Source of the DNA: Deltaproteobacteria bacterium
Lineage (GTDB): Bacteria; Bdellovibrionota; Bdellovibrionia; Bdellovibrionales; Bdellovibrionaceae
NCBI GenBank assembly: GCA_017302835.1
Contig: JAFLCC010000001.1
Location: 124,001-188,000 of the forward strand
Length of the DNA stretch: 64,000 nucleotides
Direction: 5' to 3'
The notes below the pieces were generated by a model. It made no database searches and was not told the DNA's origin. It was given only the letters and a program-made list of their open reading frames with translations. Shown here one piece after another: positions 36,402 to 45,459 of this stretch (position 1 is the stretch's first letter; each line of letters opens with the position of its first letter). The position numbers and the translations under genes are program-made.

Positions 36402-37717
36402 TGTTTCTTTTTGTTATTTTTTTTACTTCCACACTTTTTATAAAACTCATCCTCGCTTATTTTTTACCCCTTCTGCCTGATGAGGCCTATTATTGGATGT
36501 GGTCTCACCATTTACAGCTAGGTTATTTTGACCACCCAGGAATGATCGCCTGGCTTTTTAGACTTGGGCATTTCCTTGAGCCCTTTGGCCATGCCGTAAG
36601 ATGGCCTGCTATATGTATCAATCATCTAAACTATATTTTTTGGTTTTATATCTTTAAAGAATTAAAAATATCTCCAACTCATTTTTACTCTTGGTTCCTA
36701 TTAACTTTTATATCTCCTATTTTAGGATTTGGTTCTATCCTTTTAACTCCTGATTTGCCTATTATGCTTTTTTGGAGCAGCAGTCTATATTTCTTTATTC
36801 GAATTCTAAAATCAAAAGATTTAATAAATTACTGTTTCTTAGGCATGTCTTTAGGACTAGGATTTCTATCTAAATATCATATTGTTTTATTTCTAATTAT
36901 CGGATTTTTTTATTTGTCTGTAGAGAAAAAGTGGCGATTTATCAGTTCCAAAGGGACTATCTTGACCTTTATATTTGGATTTATATTTTCCTTTCCCACA
37001 ATCTACTGGAATTATCAAAATGACTTTCAATCTTTTGCGTTCCAAATAAACCATGGCCTTCAAGCTTCTTCTTGGAAATGGCAATGGCCTATAGAATTTC
37101 TGATCGGACATTCTATTTTACTCTTTCCAGTTTTCGTTTTTTATTTTTTTAAATCACAACTTTCTGAGCAACAAAGAATTTTGAAATATTTTTCAGCTGG
37201 TGTTCTTATGTTCTTCTTTTTCACCAGCTTTCGGTCATCAGTAGAAATGAACTGGACAATACTGGCCTTTCCAGCTTTCTATAGCGTTGTTTTGTTGTCA
37301 GATATTTCATTCCTTTACCTACGAAGAATTAAACTCTTTTTTGTCTTTTTTAATCTTATTCTTCTAGCTCTCATGTTTAATGGCGTCTATCCCCATGGAA
37401 AAATATTTGAGCCTTTTTTCTTTTCTAGTCAGAAAAATGTTCATTCTGAATTTTCACCTCTTTATGGCATCAATTACCAAACCTCGGCTTCTCTTTGGTA
37501 TTTTTCTAAGATCAAAACATTAAAAGTTCCAAGAGCCAGTCGCTATGACTTCTTTGATACCTTTCCTATTGATTTTAAAAACTTTCCTAGTGTCTTTTAT
37601 GTCTTCAAAGAAATAACAAATGAATACCCGGACTGGTTATTAGAAATGAAACCTACCATTACTGTAGCCAAAAAATTAGAAAGAAATTATGTCATTGAAA
37701 AAGTAGTTATCAAATGA
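36401..37717 (+). CDS. GT39/ArnT-like membrane glycosyltransferase
   Basis: 438 residues with eight or more membrane segments. The catalytic acidic loop after the first segment, LPDEAYYWMWSHHLQLGYFDHPG, is the DE...HPP-like motif of GT-C enzymes of the PMT/ArnT group, which use lipid-linked sugars. The start is GTG overlapping the RodZ-like stop (TAGTG). Acceptor and sugar are unknown; lipid A, O-antigen or protein are all possible. It is followed by an overlapping PHP-like gene. Confidence 0.8.
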   Translation: MFLFVIFFTSTLFIKLILAYFLPLLPDEAYYWMWSHHLQLGYFDHPGMIAWLFRLGHFLEPFGHAVRWPAICINHLNYIFWFYIFKELKISPTHFYSWFLLTFISPILGFGSILLTPDLPIMLFWSSSLYFFIRILKSKDLINYCFLGMSLGLGFLSKYHIVLFLIIGFFYLSVEKKWRFISSKGTILTFIFGFIFSFPTIYWNYQNDFQSFAFQINHGLQASSWKWQWPIEFLIGHSILLFPVFVFYFFKSQLSEQQRILKYFSAGVLMFFFFTSFRSSVEMNWTILAFPAFYSVVLLSDISFLYLRRIKLFFVFFNLILLALMFNGVYPHGKIFEPFFFSSQKNVHSEFSPLYGINYQTSASLWYFSKIKTLKVPRASRYDFFDTFPIDFKNFPSVFYVFKEITNEYPDWLLEMKPTITVAKKLERNYVIEKVVIK

Positions 37718-38913
37718 AGGTTTTTATTTTTCTTACCTCTTTTTCACTTATTTATTTTGTTTATGGATTTTATATTTCACAAAATGACATTAGTATTGTT
37801 AATCCCTCTCTCAAAATCAAAAACAATGCTCTATTTTATGATTACAAAGGGATTCTTAATGTTCACTCAAATTTGAGTATAGGATCTAGCCCTATAACTC
37901 AAATTATTAAATCAGCACAGTTATCAAAACTTGATTTCATTATGTTTACTGATTTAAATTATTTTAATCCTCCCTATGGTTTTGAAGGTTACCATGACCA
38001 TACCTTAGTCCTTATCGGACAAAAAATAAGCTATCTAGACTCTCGATTTATTGTCTATTCGTTGAGTAAAGAACCTTTAGGAAACTCCCTTGGAGAGGCC
38101 CAAATAAAAATTGCAGATCTTTTGTCACAAAAAGAAAACAAAGACCATCTTATTATTCTAGCTCATCCCTCTGAAAAGGGCTTTATTTGGAACGGAGAGC
38201 TGCCCTCTGGGATCGATGGTATCGAGCTTATTAATCTTAAAAGTCTAACGAATAAATCTTGGGCCTCCTCTAAGTTATCAACTATTTGGAGCCTTCTTAT
38301 TTATCCATTTAATAACGGGCTAGCCTTCGGAAGAATTTTTAATGAGCCTACTGACGAATTAAATCTCTTTGATGCAAATCTACATTCACATTTTTTTGGT
38401 TATGCTGGCTCTGAAGCCTCTGCCAGAACCATTCCCATCGCTAACTACTTAATTAAGTTTCCTTCTTACCAAAGAACCTTTGATATTTTTTCAACCCATG
38501 TCGTTTTAAGGTCTGAACTAACTGGAAACTCGAAAACAGATCGCGCTAAAATTTTTCAAGCTTTAAAAAATGGAAACTTTTATTTAGCTTTTGATTTACT
38601 TGGAAATAGCACAGGCTTCCTATGCTATCTAGAAGATCTGACAAAAAATTTTTCTATTGGATCAAAAGTCAAAAAAAATAAAAACTTAGTCCTTAAAATA
38701 AAACTCCCCACTAAGCCACTCCATTTTTTTGAAATTGTGATCTATCGAAATGGACAAAGATACGCTACCTACAATGACGATTCAGTAGAATTCCCAATTA
38801 GAGAATCTGGAACCTACAGAGTACAGGTCCGAGTGAGTCCCTATCTCCCTCTTCCTGACGCGCGTACATGGATTTCATGGATTTATACCAACCCATTCTA
38901 TGTTATTGACTAA
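37714..38913 (+). CDS. Degenerate PHP-domain-like membrane-anchored protein
   Basis: An N-terminal membrane segment (FIFLTSFSLIYFVYGFYI) precedes a domain that follows the PHP phosphoesterase pattern. GILNVHSNLSIGSSPITQII corresponds to the DLHxHSxxSDG block, FIMFTDLN to the TDHD/N block, and LAHPSEK to AHP. Several metal ligands are lost: HxH becomes NVH, TDH becomes TDL, and the acidic residue in the third block is Lys. It may be an inactive or non-metal descendant. It overlaps the glycosyltransferase gene by ATGA. Confidence 0.6.
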   Translation: MKVFIFLTSFSLIYFVYGFYISQNDISIVNPSLKIKNNALFYDYKGILNVHSNLSIGSSPITQIIKSAQLSKLDFIMFTDLNYFNPPYGFEGYHDHTLVLIGQKISYLDSRFIVYSLSKEPLGNSLGEAQIKIADLLSQKENKDHLIILAHPSEKGFIWNGELPSGIDGIELINLKSLTNKSWASSKLSTIWSLLIYPFNNGLAFGRIFNEPTDELNLFDANLHSHFFGYAGSEASARTIPIANYLIKFPSYQRTFDIFSTHVVLRSELTGNSKTDRAKIFQALKNGNFYLAFDLLGNSTGFLCYLEDLTKNFSIGSKVKKNKNLVLKIKLPTKPLHFFEIVIYRNGQRYATYNDDSVEFPIRESGTYRVQVRVSPYLPLPDARTWISWIYTNPFYVID

Positions 38914-38966
38914 AAAAATCTATCTATATAAATTCGGCAATCATCTTCTTTTCAATAGGAGGACTT

Positions 38967-39584
38967 ATGAGATTTATTGCTTTTGACCTTGAAACTACGG
39001 GAATTTTACCTGGAGTTGATGGCATCGTTGAAATTGGCGCTGTTAGATTTGTAAATGCTCAAGTGGAGGCTATTTATTCTATCTTAGTTAATCCACAAAA
39101 ACCTATTCCCATAGGCGCCTCAAGAGTCAATGGGATTACAGATGATATGGTTAAGAACCAACCAACTATCGAAGAATTGCTTCCTTCTTTTTCAGAATTT
39201 TGCCAAGATGATTTATTAGTAGCTCACAACGCTGCCTTCGATGCTCAATTCCTTGTTTCTGATTATAAAAAATATGAAATCGCAACGCCCAAAGGGATTG
39301 TTCTAGATACTTTAAGTATAGCTCGAAAAATTTTCCCTGGTCTGCCCAATTATAAGTTGGGCACCCTGGTGCAACACCTAAAAATTCCAAATTCAGATTT
39401 TCACAGGGCCGAAGCCGATGCTACTTATTGTGGAAAACTTTTTGTGGAACTCTATCAAAGAATCTCTGTGGGTGGACAGCTTCCTAGAGTTGAAAATCTC
39501 GTTGCTTTGACCGGAAAACCAGAATTCAAATTTCCAGAAATCATTAGGCAGCCAAAACAGTTAGATTTACTTTCTTTGATGTAA
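38967..39584 (+). CDS. DEDDh 3'-5' exonuclease (DnaQ/PolC epsilon-like)
   Basis: The three exonuclease motifs are intact: FDLETTG (ExoI), HNAAFDAQFL (ExoII) and HRAEADATY (ExoIII, with the catalytic His). At 205 residues it is a stand-alone DnaQ-like nuclease, either proofreading subunit or repair/RNA-trimming enzyme. AGGAGG precedes the ATG. It is 53 bases after the PHP-like gene. Confidence 0.9.
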   Translation: MRFIAFDLETTGILPGVDGIVEIGAVRFVNAQVEAIYSILVNPQKPIPIGASRVNGITDDMVKNQPTIEELLPSFSEFCQDDLLVAHNAAFDAQFLVSDYKKYEIATPKGIVLDTLSIARKIFPGLPNYKLGTLVQHLKIPNSDFHRAEADATYCGKLFVELYQRISVGGQLPRVENLVALTGKPEFKFPEIIRQPKQLDLLSLM

Positions 39585-39606
39585 GGGCCTGTCTAGAAAG
39601 TCGCGT

Positions 39607-39999
39607 TTATAAGGGAATTGATTCTAATTGTTTTAACTCAATGCTTTTTCGACCTGAAAATCCTTCATTATAACCGTGAAAAAACTGAATTCTTGGTTCC
39701 GGATATTTCCAACAATAGTATCCAGAACCACTGTCAAAATCAGCTAACCACAGACCCTTTGGTTTAGCTCCCAATCTTTCTAGTTTATTTTGCCATTGAT
39801 CAATCAAAAAATTGATTAATTGTTCCACTTCTTTTGCGCGTTCACTTTGTTTATTTGGATATGCTTCTAATTGATTAATTAGTTTTTTTACTTTTCGACT
39901 ATACTCTTCCGTCAGTTTATAAATAAGCGGTAAAAGTTCTTGTGCCTCATTAAAGGTAAATATCTTTTTTGGGGAATTTATCTCAAATATATTTTTCAC
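39607..39999 (-). CDS. DUF2203-family protein
   Basis: The 130-residue protein has FTFNEAQELLPLIYKLTEEYS, GLWLADFDSGSGYYCWKYPEPRIQFFHGYNEGFSGRKSIE. These match the DUF2203 pattern (EANALLP..., DFP...CWKxGExxVxxWHxxxEGFAGR). Function is unknown. Its promoter region has TATAAT at 40012-40017 (minus strand) with the inverted repeat TCTTGA-GTT-TCAAGA beside it. It is convergent with the exonuclease gene, 23 bases from its stop. Confidence 0.8.
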   Translation of the reverse strand: MKNIFEINSPKKIFTFNEAQELLPLIYKLTEEYSRKVKKLINQLEAYPNKQSERAKEVEQLINFLIDQWQNKLERLGAKPKGLWLADFDSGSGYYCWKYPEPRIQFFHGYNEGFSGRKSIELKQLESIPL

Positions 40000-40021
40000 T
40001 TTTTGTTTATGTATTATAGTT

Positions 40022-40036
40022 TCTTGAGTTTCAAGA
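40022..40036. promoter_or_regulatory. Inverted repeat TCTTGA-N3-TCAAGA upstream of the DUF2203 gene
   Basis: Perfect six-base arms lie a few bases upstream of the TATAAT of the DUF2203 gene. This could be an operator for a dimeric regulator, or chance in an AT-rich region. Confidence 0.3.
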
Positions 40037-40093
40037 GTTTTAATAAAAGTTTAAGCTGTTTTGAATATTTTTTAAATGTCACAAGGCGTTGGG

Positions 40094-41002
40094 TTAATCA
40101 TAGCTTTTGGACATTTCAAACATTTGTCCACCTCCCAAAATCACAATTAACAAAATGATAACTGCAATCAGTAGATATTTTAGATAGGCACCCAAGGACA
40201 TTTCTTCATCTTTAGCTTCTATTTTTATAACCGTTGTTGGAGGTTTTATAGCGACTTTTTTTTGCGAAGTTTGCACCATTCCTTCGTCCAATCTTGCAAC
40301 AACCCTGGCTTCAGATTGTATTTTTCTTTCTTGTTTGTCGCTCATTTCTTCAGTGTAACCAAAAACAGCAATTCCCCTACCGTTGGATGATGTGGCTTGT
40401 CTTTGATTGCTCGAATTAATAAAACGATCTTCTTTTTTATTTAGACCGTTAACATATCGTTTTTTTCCACCGGCACCGGCATCTCCGTCAAGTCCACTGC
40501 CTGAGTCTGTGGAACCAGACCCCTTCCTGCCAAACAGAGAATTTCTACTTGGAGATCCGGCAAAACTGTTTGCGCTTTGGGATCCACCAGAACTATCTGA
40601 ACTCCCAGAACCTTTTCCTGAATCCTTTTTTGAATTATTATTTGCGCTATTTTTGTTATTACTTTGATTGCCTCCGGCATTGCTGTCTGTTAGTGAATTT
40701 TTTCCATTTTTGGTAGATTCTCCAACTGCCGAGCCACCACCGCTCGATCCATTATTAGCAAGAGAACCACTGCCTTCAAATTTAAATGAACACTGTGAAT
40801 CTACATCTTTTAATTTATTTTCAGAATGAATGCTTGGAAGTTCACCAGAACTCAGCATGCAGGCAACATAAGTTCCCATAAAATCTTTCAAAAAACTTTG
40901 CATCGGTCTAAATATTTGTCCTAACGCCAGCAAAATCATAGATGTTGTAATAACGAGCAAAAGAATATACTCGACGGTTCCCTGACCTCTATTTGACATC
41001 AT
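40094..41002 (-). CDS. Pilin-like (Flp/TadE-type N-terminus) membrane protein with Gly/Ser-rich middle
   Basis: The N-terminus NRGQGTVEYILLLVITTSMILLALG has a Gly followed by Glu at +5 of a hydrophobic stretch, the pattern of Flp/TadE prepilins. A long Gly/Ser/Asn-rich segment follows (about residues 85-200), then a Lys-rich part, then a second membrane segment at the C-terminus (YLLIAVIILLIVILGGG). The two membrane ends and low-complexity middle are unusual for a pilin. Start ATG 41002 puts the pilin motif at the N-terminus; upstream ATG 41035 is also in frame. Confidence 0.55.
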   Translation of the reverse strand: MMSNRGQGTVEYILLLVITTSMILLALGQIFRPMQSFLKDFMGTYVACMLSSGELPSIHSENKLKDVDSQCSFKFEGSGSLANNGSSGGGSAVGESTKNGKNSLTDSNAGGNQSNNKNSANNNSKKDSGKGSGSSDSSGGSQSANSFAGSPSRNSLFGRKGSGSTDSGSGLDGDAGAGGKKRYVNGLNKKEDRFINSSNQRQATSSNGRGIAVFGYTEEMSDKQERKIQSEARVVARLDEGMVQTSQKKVAIKPPTTVIKIEAKDEEMSLGAYLKYLLIAVIILLIVILGGGQMFEMSKSYD

Positions 41003-41027
41003 TTTTAAATTTATCCATTTTCTAGAC

Positions 41028-41056
41028 TCGACCATAAATAATTTACCCAATACAAT
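41028..41056 (+). promoter_or_regulatory. Candidate promoter giving a leaderless TPR-protein mRNA
   Basis: TCGACC (41028-41033), a 17-base spacer and TACAAT (41051-41056) are followed six bases later by the ATG at 41063. As with rseP and the 34455 gene, transcription should begin at the start codon, and no ribosome binding site is present. Confidence 0.4.
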
Positions 41057-41062
41057 TCATTA

Positions 41063-42115
41063 ATGAGTAAAAAAATTACCCTCTTTTTAATCTTATCAAG
41101 TCTTTCGGTTTATTCAGAAGAAGAATTAACCCTTGACGAAGAAATCCCGCCAACTGCTATAAAAAAAGAAGAGAAATCTCAAAATAATACAGTACCAATA
41201 ATTAAACCAACTCCCTTCTTCCTTGAAATCAGCGCCTTGTTCCAAAAAAAAGAATACGCCAAAGTAACTTCACTTCTTTGGGGTAAAATTGAATCACTTT
41301 CACGTCCTGAAATGCTTTTATTGGTTAAAGCCCATTACCAAGCAAAGGAATATTCCGAGTCAATCAGGGCTGCCAACCTAATGATTGCAAAGGATGCTAA
41401 GGATGAAGAAGCACTTACCTATATTGGATTAAATCTATTAAAAAAAAATAAAGCCAGAGAAGCCAAAGAATATTTTAAGAAAGCTAACGATATAAATCCC
41501 GTATATTCGCCAGCCATAGAGGGTCTTGCAGAAATTTATCTAAAAAACAAAAACTTCTATGAATTAAGACTGATTTATTTGGATCTGATAAAAAAAATAG
41601 GAGAAAAGCCCCATTACTTGAATCAACTTTGCGATATAAACACAAAAGATGCCAGCAATGATGCCGCCATTGAGTTCTGCAATAAAGCCATCAATTTAGA
41701 TCCTTTGTTCCCAGACAACCATATCAATTTGGGCCTAATTTATAAAAATATAAATGATCTAGAGAAGGCTAAAAGCCAGTTACAAACGGCAGCAACTAAA
41801 TTTCCTTCTTCTGATATGGCTCAATATCAATACGCCCTCCTCTTAGAAGAGCAGAAAAATTATATCGAAGCCTATAAACACTATTCTCTTTGTAGTAAAT
41901 TAAAAGCGGATGAAGAACGATGTTGGGCGGGACTGGCAACCGCAGGGTATCAGCTTTCAAAATTTGATGAGTCCTATGCCTCTTTGAAAAAGGCATGTTT
42001 GTTTAATAAAAAAAATTCAATCATTGGCAGAAAGGCTGCCGTTCAGGCGAGAAATGCTAAACAGCTAGACTGGGCAAAAAAATTTGAAAAACTTTCTGAC
42101 ATCTGCGGCAACTAG
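41063..42115 (+). CDS. TPR-repeat protein, probably exported
   Basis: 350 residues. A short signal peptide (KKITLFLILSSLSVYSE) precedes at least six TPR units (YIGLNLLKKNKAREAKEYFKKANDI, NLGLIYKNINDLEKAKSQLQTAA, QYALLLEEQKNYIEAYKHYSLCS). Cys pairs occur in the repeats. No catalytic domain. The scaffold partner is unknown. It starts 12 bases from the divergent start of the upstream stretch of the pilin-like gene, and the two may be co-regulated. Confidence 0.75.
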   Translation: MSKKITLFLILSSLSVYSEEELTLDEEIPPTAIKKEEKSQNNTVPIIKPTPFFLEISALFQKKEYAKVTSLLWGKIESLSRPEMLLLVKAHYQAKEYSESIRAANLMIAKDAKDEEALTYIGLNLLKKNKAREAKEYFKKANDINPVYSPAIEGLAEIYLKNKNFYELRLIYLDLIKKIGEKPHYLNQLCDINTKDASNDAAIEFCNKAINLDPLFPDNHINLGLIYKNINDLEKAKSQLQTAATKFPSSDMAQYQYALLLEEQKNYIEAYKHYSLCSKLKADEERCWAGLATAGYQLSKFDESYASLKKACLFNKKNSIIGRKAAVQARNAKQLDWAKKFEKLSDICGN

Positions 42116-42167
42116 GAGACTTTTTTCGTGGCCAAGAAGGTGTTCACGTTAGTTTCGGTTGATTTTA

Positions 42168-42704
42168 TCAATCTAAATGAAATAAATTTTTTATATGTGA
42201 ATTAACTTCTCTTATTACGGTCATACTCATTTTACTTTCCATTTGAGCCAAGTAATTTTGTGAAATTAATAACGCTTTGTCTAGTTGATTTTGATTACCC
42301 GTAAAAACAGTAATGGTCTTGGGAGTCTGAAATCTAAGCAACCTAAAATCCACTATTGCTAATTCTTCTTTTATCATTTTTTGTGAAAATTCTAAGCTAT
42401 CCCCAAGAAATTCGCTTTCAACAACAAAAATAAAGTCTTTTATTTTTTCGCCGGACAAACTTAAATAAGCATCAATAATTATTGGATCTATATCTTTCAA
42501 AATCTTTTTTTTGAAGGGTATCTTTTCTGATATTTCTAAAAAAATATTCTCTGCATCAATGACATTATCAGTTCTCACCAGGACCTGGGACCAAGTTCCA
42601 ATAATTGAACAATCGAGAAGCTCACCGCCCTTATTAGCAAAGAGATTAGCGATTTTCAAAGCCAAGCCATAGCTTTCAATCCAAACGATAACCAATTCTT
42701 TCAT
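42168..42704 (-). CDS. Tandem BMC-domain-like protein
   Basis: The 178 residues divide into two similar halves (about 3-83 and 90-175). The first reads KELVIVWIESYGLALKIAN... SIIGTWSQVLVRTDNV, close to the BMC shell pattern ALGxIETxGLxxAIxAAD... xIGSGLVTVIVRGDV. The second has VVESEFLGDSLEFSQKM... VFTGNQNQLDKAL and ends with VIREVNSHIKNLF, comparable to the VIPRPHxxL end. No other shell, encapsulated-enzyme or signature gene is nearby. It begins one base into the rimO stop (TAATG). I recognise the fold by pattern only. Confidence 0.5.
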   Translation of the reverse strand: MKELVIVWIESYGLALKIANLFANKGGELLDCSIIGTWSQVLVRTDNVIDAENIFLEISEKIPFKKKILKDIDPIIIDAYLSLSGEKIKDFIFVVESEFLGDSLEFSQKMIKEELAIVDFRLLRFQTPKTITVFTGNQNQLDKALLISQNYLAQMESKMSMTVIREVNSHIKNLFHLD

Positions 42705-44071
42705 TACACCATCTCGCCGATCAAATCGTATTCCATACTATCCGTAATTTTCACTTTTACAAGATCGCCAACCTTTGCATTTCCAGAATTAATATAAACA
42801 ACTCCATCAATATCTGGTGCCTGTTGTGAACTTCTTCCCTGTAATAACAAATCTGTTTCCTCACTAAATCCTTCAACTAAAACTTCAATCTCTTTTCCAA
42901 TAAAGCTTCTATGGGCATTTAAGGAAATTTTTTGCTGAAGTTTCATCAATTTATTGTATCTTTTCTTTTTAACAGAAGTCGAAATTTGATCGGGCATCTT
43001 GCCTCCAGGAGTATTCTCTTCTGGGGAGTACATAAAGCATCCAACCCGATCAAATTTTTGTTCAGAAATAAACTCTAACAACTCTTCGAATTGCTCTTCA
43101 GTTTCTCCTGGAAAACCAACAATAAACTGAGTTCTTATAACCGCATCAGGGATTTCAGATCTGATTAAGCTTAAGGCGTTAACAATTTCGGATCTGGTCA
43201 TTTTTCGATTCATTTTTTTAAGCATTTCATTATTAATATGCTGAAGTGGCATATCAAAGTACTTTACAATTTTAGTCGATTTTTTTATCACATTTATCAT
43301 TTCTGATGTGATCCCATCTGGATACAAATATAATAATCGAATCCACTTCAATCCATCTACTTGATCAAGGGCTTTTAAAAGTTCTAAGGGCGACTCTTTG
43401 GCGCTTGAGTCTTTTTTCCTTAAATCCCAACCATAATCCGTAAAATCATGGGAAATAATCATTACTTCTTTTACTCCCCCTGCTACTAGTAACTTTGCCT
43501 CATTTATAACATTCTTAATCGTTCGGGATTGGAGGTTTCCACGAATAAGAGGAATGGCACAAAAAGCACATCGTTTCAAACAGCCCTCAGAAATTTTCAA
43601 ATACGCCCGGTGTCTTGGCTGGGAATTGACTCTAGGTGTATTTTCCTCTTGAAGGTAGGTTGGCAAATTAAAAAATGTTTTCTGAGTGTTGCCAGTACTG
43701 TTATTCTTCAATATTTTATCAATGTTTTGAAACTCTCCAGAACCTACAAACAAATCTGCCTCTGGAAGGTCATCAACAAGATCTTTTTTATATCTTTGTG
43801 TCAAACAACCTGCCACGACGATCCTTTTGATCTTACCCTCTTTTTTTAGTTGACCCATTTCTATTATTTTTTGGAGAGACTCTTTTTTAGAATCTTCAAC
43901 AAAACCACAGGTGTTAATGATAACTGTATCTGCAAGATTTTCATCTCCGACCACTTCAAACCCATCGTTTATTAATGTTCCTGCCATAATTTCTGAATCA
44001 ACCAAATTTTTTGGACATCCCAAACTTATAAAATGAACTTTTTTATTTTTAGTTGTTTCTTCATTTTTCAT
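42704..44071 (-). CDS. rimO: Ribosomal protein S12 methylthiotransferase RimO
   Basis: 455 residues. The UPF0004 domain opens with FISLGCPKNLVDSE. The radical-SAM cluster is CLKRCAFC in EGCLKRCAFCAIP (about residues 170-180), and a TRAM domain ends the protein. The CPKNLVDSE motif separates RimO from MiaB. It adds a methylthio group to an Asp of S12. Its start overlaps the lolA stop (ATGA). Confidence 0.94.
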   Translation of the reverse strand: MKNEETTKNKKVHFISLGCPKNLVDSEIMAGTLINDGFEVVGDENLADTVIINTCGFVEDSKKESLQKIIEMGQLKKEGKIKRIVVAGCLTQRYKKDLVDDLPEADLFVGSGEFQNIDKILKNNSTGNTQKTFFNLPTYLQEENTPRVNSQPRHRAYLKISEGCLKRCAFCAIPLIRGNLQSRTIKNVINEAKLLVAGGVKEVMIISHDFTDYGWDLRKKDSSAKESPLELLKALDQVDGLKWIRLLYLYPDGITSEMINVIKKSTKIVKYFDMPLQHINNEMLKKMNRKMTRSEIVNALSLIRSEIPDAVIRTQFIVGFPGETEEQFEELLEFISEQKFDRVGCFMYSPEENTPGGKMPDQISTSVKKKRYNKLMKLQQKISLNAHRSFIGKEIEVLVEGFSEETDLLLQGRSSQQAPDIDGVVYINSGNAKVGDLVKVKITDSMEYDLIGEMV

Positions 44072-44742
44072 AAATTGGTTACCTGATCCTCTTTACTTGG
44101 TTTATATTTAAATATTTTAACGTTTGTTTTTGATGAAAACTCTGTTTTTTCAAAATCTAATTGTGTTAAATTTCCAACATCATCTTTATAGGTAAGTGAA
44201 ATAAATTTACTTTCTTTTACATTCACTTCTAAAGATTTAAGGTTAAGCTCAGGATTAAGAGGTGTTAAAAAATACTTTGTAGTAAAATCTTGTTTTTCTT
44301 CTTTGTTAATTTTAAAGTTTTTCTGCAACCCATCTTTTGAAATCAAAGTGGAAATGAGTATTTGTTTTTTAGAGTTCTTATCTAACTTGGCTTTTGCAAC
44401 TTGAACAGGACCTGGAAGCTCCTTGGGGGGAAATTGAACGTTCCAAATAGTACTTCCATCGAATATAATTTGATTTTTTTCTGGTTCCTCAACATTCATC
44501 CTGAACTTGCTAGCGCCCAGATAAATGGTTCCTTTAAACTTAGACTCCTTACCTAATAGGTTTGATTTCACCGTTTTTGTAAAATGAATAGTAACTAAAC
44601 CTGTTTTTCTATATTTAGAAGCAACCTCAAAAAGACTTGATTTGGTTGTGGCATAAGAACCAATGCCCTGAAATAACCCAATAAAAAAAACAAACAGACT
44701 AAACATACTGAACAGATTTTTTTGATACGACAACTTTTTCAT
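44068..44742 (-). CDS. lolA: Outer-membrane lipoprotein carrier protein LolA
   Basis: A signal peptide (LFSMFSLFVFFIGLFQGIGSYA) precedes about 200 residues with the LolA fold pattern: FKGTIYLGASKFRMNVEEPEKNQIIFDGSTIWNVQFP. The Lol proteins ferry lipoproteins across the periplasm. Weak similarity in the family makes the call by pattern and size (224 residues). It starts the lolA-rimO-BMC-like gene group. Confidence 0.8.
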   Translation of the reverse strand: MKKLSYQKNLFSMFSLFVFFIGLFQGIGSYATTKSSLFEVASKYRKTGLVTIHFTKTVKSNLLGKESKFKGTIYLGASKFRMNVEEPEKNQIIFDGSTIWNVQFPPKELPGPVQVAKAKLDKNSKKQILISTLISKDGLQKNFKINKEEKQDFTTKYFLTPLNPELNLKSLEVNVKESKFISLTYKDDVGNLTQLDFEKTEFSSKTNVKIFKYKPSKEDQVTNL

Positions 44743-44805
44743 AATTTACCAAGAGCCTTTTGAATATCTTAAGTTTGGAGATCATAGCAAATATTGATTT
44801 TTATT

Positions 44806-45459
44806 TCATCTTCTAAATGCAAGGGAGATACCTATAATTGATTGAAATTCTTTATAGAAATCACTCATGGCTAATAAAGTAGCTCCCGTTGTGATGACGT
44901 CATCTACAAACAAGATATTAATTTTATCTTTTCCCGTAATTTTTTCAATAATTTCGTTTTTAGCTTCAAAACGATCCTTTAGATTATTTAATCTTTCGAC
45001 CTTGGAAAGCTCCTTGCTTTTCAGTGAAGATTTTACATGGATCCCCCGGATCACTTCGCAATCTAAAAATCGAGATAGTCCTTTCGCCAATAAAGCCGAG
45101 TGATCATCTTTTTGTGAAAAATTGGGACAAGGAACAATGATTAGTTTATCTTGACGCTTTAATAAGTGAACTAGTTCGTAATACATAACCCTGGCATAAA
45201 AGAGCCAAGCATCTTTTTTTGCCGTCCCCTTAAGTTCTAGAATTAGTTTATTTAAAATTTTATTTTGATCTCTCTCCCATAAAAAAAGAGAATAGCAGGT
45301 TATATTGTTGATTTTATGAATATGAATCCCATTGGGGCAGGAGTATTTAAATAGATTTTCTTCACAGATATAGCAAAGCAAGGATTCTCTGGCTCGATAG
45401 GAACCACAATTTGCACAGTTTTTTATTCCATAATATAAATATGATTTTAGTTTTATCAT
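44806..45459 (-). CDS. comF: ComF-family phosphoribosyltransferase-like protein
   Basis: A four-cysteine zinc site opens the protein (CANCGSYRARESLLCYICEENL), and the PRPP-binding loop ILFVDDVITTGATL closes it. This is the ComF/GntX layout: about 217 residues, involved in DNA uptake or nucleic-acid salvage in competent bacteria. Function in this organism is inferred. The 235 bases between comF and rlmH show several AT-rich patches but no gene. Confidence 0.85.
   Translation of the reverse strand: MIKLKSYLYYGIKNCANCGSYRARESLLCYICEENLFKYSCPNGIHIHKINNITCYSLFLWERDQNKILNKLILELKGTAKKDAWLFYARVMYYELVHLLKRQDKLIIVPCPNFSQKDDHSALLAKGLSRFLDCEVIRGIHVKSSLKSKELSKVERLNNLKDRFEAKNEIIEKITGKDKINILFVDDVITTGATLLAMSDFYKEFQSIIGISLAFRR

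Noticed and set aside
39586-39600. CCTGTCTAGAAAG and the ACAGGCCCTTA near 45677 as possible extra copies of the palindromic element
   Set aside because: Only about seven to eleven bases match, and neither has the CCCCAAAAGGTCA core. The match is within chance.
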